NCBI GenBank assembly: GCA_031258915.1
Contig: JAIRMD010000247.1
Coordinates: 1 to 11,301 of the forward strand
DNA length: 11,301 bases
From: Prevotellaceae bacterium
GTDB taxonomy: Bacteria > Bacteroidota > Bacteroidia > Bacteroidales > UBA932
Reading direction: 5' to 3'
The notes beneath the pieces are model-generated. The model worked only from the letters and a program-made list of their open reading frames with translations, was not told the origin of the DNA and did not search any database. Each line of letters starts with the position of its first letter. Within the stretch, counting starts at the first letter, position 1. Positions 7,291 to 11,301 of this stretch are shown here, one piece after another. A program made the translations under genes and the position numbers.

Positions 7291-7926
7291 TTAAATTATA
7301 TTATGCACTTCGGGCGGCGGCGGCGGCAAAACGATTTCATCTGCTGCTCCAATGCTGCGATTTCCAACGCTTACCGAAGCCGATACCCACTTAAAGAATT
7401 GCTTAAACGTTGTGCTGTCCGTTGTATCCAGCGAATACACCTGGCTGGTAAGCAGCTCCAGCGGTTTTGTGTCGGCTTTTACCCCTGCCGCGCAGGCGAT
7501 AATGCTTCCGAAATGCCGCTTTTTAACTTCTGGGATCATCTGATTATACAGCTGCACATCCGACGGCTTGCCGTCTGTCATAATAAACAGCAGAGGCATC
7601 CAATCGCCTTTTCTTTCGGGAGTGCTCAGCTGCACCTCAGCATCTACTTTTTGGCAAAGCAACTCCAGCGCCATCCCTAAATGAGTTGGCCCCGACTCGG
7701 GCGTTTGTATGTCGGGAATTTGCATGCTCTCCAGCTCAGTCAAAGGCATAATTTGCTTTACATCCTTGTCGAATGTAATAATGCTGATATGCACCGACTC
7801 CAAAGCGAAAGGGTCTTGCCGCAAGCTCGCCACCATTGCATCAAGCCCGACTTTAACGGCTTCTATTGGCTCGCCCCGCATTGAGCCGGAAGTGTCTAAC
7901 AGTAAATATACCGGTAATCTTCTCAT
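7291..7926 (-). CDS. terY: TerY-type vWA domain protein, second copy
   Basis: A 211-residue cytoplasmic protein consisting of one von Willebrand A domain. The complete MIDAS metal site is visible: DTSGS (11-15), Thr81 and Asp118 in MTDG. It starts MRRLPVYLLLDTSGSM, the hallmark TerY opening, and ends in a five-proline run with PEV (201-207) at the extreme C-terminus. It is clearly paralogous to the upstream TerY (8015-8653) but more divergent after residue 120. Its ATG overlaps the TGA of a 28-codon frame (ATGA), and GGAGG lies 9 nt upstream within that frame, so translational coupling is likely. TerY proteins are thought to act as metal-dependent scaffolds for the kinase-phosphatase pair. 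Which of the two copies does so here cannot be told. Confidence 0.92.
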   Translation of the reverse strand: MRRLPVYLLLDTSGSMRGEPIEAVKVGLDAMVASLRQDPFALESVHISIITFDKDVKQIMPLTELESMQIPDIQTPESGPTHLGMALELLCQKVDAEVQLSTPERKGDWMPLLFIMTDGKPSDVQLYNQMIPEVKKRHFGSIIACAAGVKADTKPLELLTSQVYSLDTTDSTTFKQFFKWVSASVSVGNRSIGAADEIVLPPPPPEVHNII

Positions 7927-8009
7927 CGCTTTTTTCCTCCCGAAAAAATTGAAAACAGCATACCTAACAAAGCCGACATGCCCGCAATAGCTGATTTGCT
8001 CCTGCCCAT
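7923..8009 (-). CDS. Putative 28-aa hydrophobic micropeptide between the two terY genes
   Basis: ATG at 8009 begins 5 nt after the TAG of the first TerY gene, and the TGA overlaps the ATG of the second TerY gene. The 28 residues are MGRSKSAIAGMSALLG followed by MLFSIFSGGKKR: a basic N-terminus (Arg3, Lys5), one uninterrupted small/hydrophobic segment (about 7-23) just long enough for a membrane helix, and a basic GGKKR tail. Its fit between two tightly packed genes, with no wasted bases, argues for a real translated frame. Alternatively it could exist only to couple translation and carry the ribosome-binding site of the next gene. No homologue is recognised. Possible roles are tethering the TerY proteins to the membrane or acting as a small regulator; both are guesses. 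Confidence 0.5.
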   Translation of the reverse strand: MGRSKSAIAGMSALLGMLFSIFSGGKKR

Positions 8010-8014
8010 CGCCA

Positions 8015-8653
8015 CTATACTACGATATTCACTTCGGGCGGCGGCGGCGGCAGCTCGCCAAGGCCCACCATTTCCGTACCGCTGTCCACTTTCTGGCTGC
8101 CGGTACTTACCGAAGCCGAAACCCACTTAAAGAATGCTTTGATGGTAGATCTGTCGGCAGTATCCAGCTGGACGACGCACTCCGTAATCTGCTTTAGCAC
8201 GTTGGTATCTGCGCCCTGTCCGGCCGCGCAGGCAACAACCATACCTGTTCTGCGTTTTTTGAGCTCGTTAAGCCCTTTCTGCCAATCGTCGGTCGGGCCG
8301 CCATCGGTCATAATAAAAACCAGCGGCTTCCAGTCGCCTTTCGTTTCGGCCGTTGTTTTGGTTACCTCGCTGTCGATTTTATTCGCCAGCAACGATAAGG
8401 CGCTGCCCAGAGAAGTTAATCCATTCGCCTGAATGGAAGGCATTTGGAAAGCCGTGAGCTCGGTTAGCGGAACGACTTGCTTTGCGCTGCTGTCAAACGT
8501 AATCACGCTCAAATAAGCCGTTTCGAGCGCATAAGGATCTTGCCTCAAAGCGCTCACTAATGTTTGCACGCCGGTTTCAACGGCTGCAATCGGCTCGCCC
8601 ATCATCGAGCCGGAGGTGTCGAGCACCAAGTAAACGGGAAGTCTTCTTGCCAT
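8015..8653 (-). CDS. terY: TerY-type vWA domain protein, first copy
   Basis: A 212-residue protein matching TerY over its whole length. The MIDAS is complete: DTSGS (12-16), Thr80 in GLTSLG and Asp117 in MTDG. TerY hallmarks ARRLPVYLVLDTSGSM (2-17), ALRQDPYALETAYLSVITFD (35-54), KGDWKPL and FFKWVSASVSTGS (174-186) are intact, as is the terminal LPPPPPEVNIVV tail. ATG 8653 is chosen because it lies 2 nt after the TerZ-like stop and gives the family N-terminus; an upstream in-frame ATG at 8740 would add 29 unrelated residues overlapping that gene. It is the more typical of the two copies and by family knowledge the likely core partner of the PP2C-kinase pair. The vWA fold with a MIDAS implies Mg2+-dependent protein binding. 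Confidence 0.95.
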   Translation of the reverse strand: MARRLPVYLVLDTSGSMMGEPIAAVETGVQTLVSALRQDPYALETAYLSVITFDSSAKQVVPLTELTAFQMPSIQANGLTSLGSALSLLANKIDSEVTKTTAETKGDWKPLVFIMTDGGPTDDWQKGLNELKKRRTGMVVACAAGQGADTNVLKQITECVVQLDTADRSTIKAFFKWVSASVSTGSQKVDSGTEMVGLGELPPPPPEVNIVV

Positions 8654-8655
8654 AC

Positions 8656-9267
8656 TTATAAATATTTCGAAATTACCGTCGTTAATGTTCCCTGTAAATC
8701 TTTGTCGCGGGTTGCTTCGCCGATAGCGTTGAACTTCCACTCGCCGTTGCGCTTGTAAAACACGCCCATTACCATCGAAACGCTACCTGCAAAAGTAGCG
8801 TCGTTAGCAACATCGTACGTGGCAAAAACTTCATTGACGCGAGTAGGCGTTCCCTCGTAAATACGAATAGAGGCAAATGGGATGGTTTTGAAATCGTGTC
8901 CTCGGAAGCTGTTCAGCACGAAAGCGATTTTTTCTACTTCGGCAGGCAGCTTTGCCAAATCAACCGTAATTACTTCATTATCCAATCCGTCGTCGCCGCC
9001 CATGTCGCCGGTTAAGTCGTCGCCGCTGTGCCTGATTGAGCCGTTTTTGGATTTCAGGTTTCTAAAATAGATTATTTCCTGCATTTTGTTGCTTGCGTCA
9101 AATGTAGCGCAGCTGGCATCTAAGTCTACCGCTTCCACTGATTTGAAGCCCAGCCAATTCGTCTTTTTAATTGCGCCCCAGTTAACGCCCACGCAAAGAT
9201 TTTGCAGCTTGCCTCCGCTGCCTTTTTCAAGGTTGATTCTCTGACCTTTTTCCAATTTAATAGCCAT
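8656..9267 (-). CDS. TerD-superfamily protein, TerZ/TerX-like
   Basis: A 203-residue cytoplasmic beta-sandwich protein of the TerD superfamily. The usual MAI-L-EKGQ-I-L start is present, followed by the Ca2+-site segments VDLDAS (47-52) and GDDLTGDMGGDDG (82-94). Within the second segment the acidic run is stretched (GDDGLDNEV) compared with GDGDDE in the TerD/TerE paralogues. The VLNSFRGHDF stretch (117-126), followed by a variable FASIRIYEG, favours the TerZ/TerX branch, which has 'VNSF' where TerD/TerE has 'VTIHD'. It ends with the FYKRNGEWKFNAIG signature (170-183). It is the last of the four TerD paralogues and sits 2 nt before terY. Family is certain; choice between TerZ and TerX is not resolved. 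Confidence 0.9.
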   Translation of the reverse strand: MAIKLEKGQRINLEKGSGGKLQNLCVGVNWGAIKKTNWLGFKSVEAVDLDASCATFDASNKMQEIIYFRNLKSKNGSIRHSGDDLTGDMGGDDGLDNEVITVDLAKLPAEVEKIAFVLNSFRGHDFKTIPFASIRIYEGTPTRVNEVFATYDVANDATFAGSVSMVMGVFYKRNGEWKFNAIGEATRDKDLQGTLTTVISKYL

Positions 9268-9284
9268 AATAGTTTTATTTTTAG

Positions 9285-9839
9285 TTAGTTATATTTATTC
9301 AAGTAAACGTCCAATCCGCCTTTTTGCCCTACGCCAACAGCTTCAAATTTCCACTCGCCATTGCGCTTGTAAATTCTGCCGAACTCAACGGCTGTTTCCA
9401 CCGAAAAATCTTCCTCCAATTCATATTTAAGAAGCTCCTCGCTGTTGTCGGGGTTGTAAATCCGCACAAAAGAGTTGCGCACCTGTCCAAAATTCTGGCG
9501 GCGCTCATCCGCTTTGTGGATAGTTACTACCACAACAATTTCCGTAGCATTTGGGTTGATTTTTGACAAATCAACTTTGATGCTTTCATCATCGCCATCG
9601 CCATCGCCCGTCAGGTTGTCGCCGGTATGCTCTACCGCTCCGTCGGGCGATTTCAGGTTGTTGTAAAACACAAAGTATTCATCGGTCAGGCATTTTTTGT
9701 TTTCACCGAGAATAAAAACCGAAGCATCAAGGTCGAAATCTACGCCCGTGCTTGACGAGTTGGCATCCCAGCCAAGCCCGATTACAAATTTTGGGAGGGA
9801 AAGCAACGCGCGTCCTCCTTTTTCTAAGTTGATAGCCAT
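9285..9839 (-). CDS. terD: TerD/TerE-type Ca2+-binding tellurium-resistance protein
   Basis: A 184-residue protein, close to the usual TerD/TerE length (about 190). It has the two canonical Ca2+-binding segments DFDLDAS (34-40) and GDNLTGDGDGDDE (73-85), the SPDGAVEHTG lead-in seen in TerE, and the VTIHKADERRQNFGQVRNSF block (105-124). It ends with YKRNGEWKFEAVGVGQKGGL (157-176). It is soluble, with no signal peptide. It is closely paralogous to the gene at 10527-11081. The symbol is at family level: TerD and TerE cannot be separated safely by eye. In known ter systems these proteins bind Ca2+ and are needed for tellurite, phage and colicin resistance or general stress tolerance. It lies 17 nt upstream of the TerZ-like gene. 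Confidence 0.93.
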   Translation of the reverse strand: MAINLEKGGRALLSLPKFVIGLGWDANSSSTGVDFDLDASVFILGENKKCLTDEYFVFYNNLKSPDGAVEHTGDNLTGDGDGDDESIKVDLSKINPNATEIVVVVTIHKADERRQNFGQVRNSFVRIYNPDNSEELLKYELEEDFSVETAVEFGRIYKRNGEWKFEAVGVGQKGGLDVYLNKYN

Positions 9840-9866
9840 ACTATTAATGTATTAAGGATTAATTAA

Positions 9867-10508
9867 TTATTTATTACCTGCGTGCCACCGCATTCCCCAG
9901 CCGTATTGCTTGTCGCAATCGCCGTGCCCGTTGTGGAATGTTACGAGTTTTTTTACTGTCATTGAATTGCTGTCGAAGAGGATTTCGGCAATGGCGCAGA
10001 ATTTTTCCGCGCTGTACTGCTTGCCCATTTCGACAGCAATATCGGGATTGCCGGAAACTTTTACCGTAACCACAGCGTTGGTTTCCGCCCATTTTGCAGC
10101 GCCATCATATATAAAGGTGTATACGGTAATGCGCTTGATGTCGGAGAGCCCCTGCGGGTTGAGCAAAATGTTTTCGCCATCGCTTGCAGCGCCCGAGCGG
10201 TCGTCGCCGCTGTGCCAAATCCACGGCGCTTGCGTGTAGCAGCCCTGCTTTGTAAGCTGATTTTTATTTCCTCCCTGTCCGTGAGCAAACTGCAAGCCGT
10301 CAATGCAGGATTTGCTGCCGCTTTGCAGCTCGTACCATACGCCTAAATCAAGGTCAACAGATTTGTTGCCGCTCCAAAATTTTGACCATCCGCTTTGATT
10401 TCCCTGCGACCAGTTCAGGTTGATAACGATTTCTTTTGAAGCGTTGCCGCCACGCTTTGTCAGGTCAATTCGGTGCGAATCGCCTTGTTTTTCTAATCTG
10501 ATAGCCAT
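9867..10508 (-). CDS. TerD-superfamily protein resembling the C-terminal domain of TerA
   Basis: A 213-residue protein of the TerD superfamily, divergent from its neighbours. VDLDLGVWYEL (51-61), GDDRSG (101-106) followed by SDGEN (109-113), TVYTFIYDGAAKW (128-140), CAIAEI (171-176) and a terminal FHNGHGDCDKQYGWGMRW (191-208) match the C-terminal TerD-like domain of TerA. Full-length TerA (about 385 residues) has an additional N-terminal domain that is absent here: the frame begins with a normal MAIRLEKQGDSHRIDL TerD-style start. It therefore looks like a naturally stand-alone TerA-like domain, not a truncation product. The second acidic loop is degenerate (AASDGEN against GDGDDE), so Ca2+ binding may be weaker or altered. 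It lies between two TerD/TerE-type genes with gaps of 27 and 18 nt. Confidence 0.85.
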   Translation of the reverse strand: MAIRLEKQGDSHRIDLTKRGGNASKEIVINLNWSQGNQSGWSKFWSGNKSVDLDLGVWYELQSGSKSCIDGLQFAHGQGGNKNQLTKQGCYTQAPWIWHSGDDRSGAASDGENILLNPQGLSDIKRITVYTFIYDGAAKWAETNAVVTVKVSGNPDIAVEMGKQYSAEKFCAIAEILFDSNSMTVKKLVTFHNGHGDCDKQYGWGMRWHAGNK

Positions 10509-10526
10509 AATTTCATGCTTTAAAGA

Positions 10527-11081
10527 TCACACATATTTATTTACAAAGTACTGCAACCCACCTTTATAGCCGATGCCCATTGCCTCGAATTTCCATTCGC
10601 TGTTTCTGCGGTACAGGCGGCCAAATTCTACGGCGGTTTCAACCGAAAAATCTTCGTCCAAATCGTACTTTGCAATTTCCTCACTGGTTTGAGCATTGTA
10701 AATGCGAATAAACGAATTGCGTACCTGCCCGAAGTTCTGCCTGCGGGCTTCGTAATCGTGAATCGTTACAGTGAAAATGATTTCCTGAACCCGTGAATCA
10801 ACTTTTGTCAAATCCACCGTCAGCGTTTCGTCGTCGCCATCGCTGTTGCCGCCGGTCAAATCATCTCCAGACGATTCTACTGCGCCGTCGGGTGATTTCG
10901 GATTGTTGTAAAACACAAAAAACTCATCCTTCAGAAGTTTTTTGTTGGCCCCCAGCATGAATGCCGAAGCATCGAGGTCGAAATCGAACCCTGTACCTTC
11001 GTTCGGGTCCCAGCCCAAACCTACTCCTACTTTCGACAGCCCAATTTCTATTCGCTGTCCTTTTGTTAAATTAATTGCCAT
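10527..11081 (-). CDS. terD: TerD/TerE-type Ca2+-binding tellurium-resistance protein, first gene of the series
   Basis: A 184-residue soluble protein with the full TerD/TerE signature: GVGLGWDPNEGTGFDFDLDA (19-38), GDDLTG then SDGDDE (72-77, 80-85), VTIHDYEARRQNFGQVRNSF (105-124) and YRRNSEWKFEAMGIGYKGGL (157-176). It differs from the other copy in carrying Asn-Ser within the acidic loop (GGNSDGDDE). It is first in the series, behind an A/T-rich leader without an obvious Shine-Dalgarno sequence, so transcription of the whole set probably begins between 11085 and 11220. The symbol is family level; TerE is an equally good name. Confidence 0.93.
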   Translation of the reverse strand: MAINLTKGQRIEIGLSKVGVGLGWDPNEGTGFDFDLDASAFMLGANKKLLKDEFFVFYNNPKSPDGAVESSGDDLTGGNSDGDDETLTVDLTKVDSRVQEIIFTVTIHDYEARRQNFGQVRNSFIRIYNAQTSEEIAKYDLDEDFSVETAVEFGRLYRRNSEWKFEAMGIGYKGGLQYFVNKYV

Positions 11082-11110
11082 AAAAATTTTATTGATTAAA
11101 ATTAATTTAC

Positions 11111-11128
11111 CTTACTTATCTTACTTGG
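11111..11128. repeat. Tandem 9-nt direct repeat in the leader of the ter series
   Basis: CTTACTTAT at 11111-11119 is followed directly by CTTACTTGG at 11120-11128 (7 of 9 identical). On the minus strand this is an AAGTAAG repeat about 30-47 nt before the first ATG, where a promoter or regulator site would be expected. Function is unproven and the match is short enough to be chance. Confidence 0.3.
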
Positions 11129-11220
11129 CTGTCAGCATCGGTATGCTTCTTATACTGCACGCGGGCAGGTTTTGTGCATTGTCCTTTAGGGCATTCATAT
11201 CAGTAGAAAAAGCGTATGAT

Positions 11221-11301
11221 GCGTCCCCGTTCCCCGTAGGGGAACAACGTCAACAGAAAAATGCCTGATATTGATGTTGTTCCCCTACGGAACGGGGGAT
11301 G
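11221..11301. repeat. Large imperfect inverted repeat with palindromic arms (REP/BIME-like), upstream of the ter series
   Basis: The left arm 11221-11253 and the right arm 11271-11301 are inverted copies around a 17-nt spacer. The inner part GTAGGGGAACAAC(G/A)TCAA matches with one change, and the outer CCCCGTTCC part with small indels. Each arm contains its own palindrome: GTTCCCC-GTA-GGGGAAC (11229-11245) on the left and GTTCC-CCTAC-GGAAC (11279-11293) on the right. Such doubled hairpins are typical of REP/BIME-type intergenic repeats; a terminator of an outside gene or a MITE fragment are alternatives. The right arm reaches the window edge, so the element may continue. Confidence 0.7.

Noticed and set aside
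7308..7326. GGC triplet tract resembling a microsatellite (second copy at about 8032-8051)
   Set aside because: In the coding strand these are Pro codons of the conserved PPPPPEV tails of the TerY proteins.
8654..8740. Upstream in-frame ATG extending the first TerY by 29 residues
   Set aside because: It overlaps the TerZ-like gene and adds unrelated sequence; the family N-terminus MARRLPVYL starts exactly at 8653, 2 nt after the preceding stop.
10942..11268. Plus-strand frame reaching the right-hand non-coding region
   Set aside because: It begins inside the TerD gene in antisense and continues through the leader and inverted repeat; no protein-like pattern.
11221..11301. CRISPR repeat unit
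   Set aside because: There are only two arms and they are inverted, not direct, with no regular spacers or cas genes.

Overview
The window is one long gene series read entirely from the minus strand, so the first gene lies at the right-hand end. Composition is mid-GC. Leaders are A/T-rich, and only a few starts carry a Shine-Dalgarno-like sequence (the second TerY and the phosphatase are the clearest). Together with the protein flavour, this suggests a member of the Bacteroidota, but the phylum is an inference and no taxonomic marker is present.

Right to left the layout is as follows. (1) 11082-11301: a non-coding leader with a large imperfect inverted repeat whose arms are themselves palindromic. 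(2) 11081-8656: four TerD-superfamily genes, namely TerD/TerE-type, a stand-alone TerA C-terminal-like protein, a second TerD/TerE-type and a TerZ/TerX-type. (3) 8653-7291: two TerY-type von Willebrand A (vWA) proteins separated by a 28-codon frame for a small hydrophobic peptide. (4) 7283-7029: a small two-helix membrane protein resembling part of YggT. (5) 6965-3955: a PP2C phosphatase with an N-terminal Ig-like region, then an atypical Ser/Thr kinase with a C-terminal zinc ribbon and a beta-rich, FHA-like tail. (6) 3954-3838: a short gap with three inverted repeats. (7) 3837-1: a TerB-like protein, a PrsW-family membrane protease with a GYF_2-like N-terminus, and a PMCA-type Ca2+ P-type ATPase that runs off the left edge.

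The core is a complete 'TerY-P' triad (vWA TerY + PP2C + zinc-ribbon kinase), a grouping already recognised by comparative genomics of Ter stress systems, joined to a set of Ca2+-binding TerD paralogues. Genes from 11081 to 3955 are separated by 2-63 nt, or overlap, and look like one operon. TerB-PrsW-ATPase forms a second tight block that may be a separate unit. A plausible reading is a Ca2+/metal-linked, membrane-associated phospho-signalling stress system: TerD proteins and TerB bind metal, kinase and phosphatase set a phosphorylation state on a TerY scaffold, and the Ca2+ pump and intramembrane protease act at the membrane. That integrated model is inference.

The least familiar parts are the 28-aa membrane peptide between the TerY genes, the YggT-like protein inside the triad, the FHA-like kinase tail, and the TerB-PrsW-Ca2+ pump block next to the triad.
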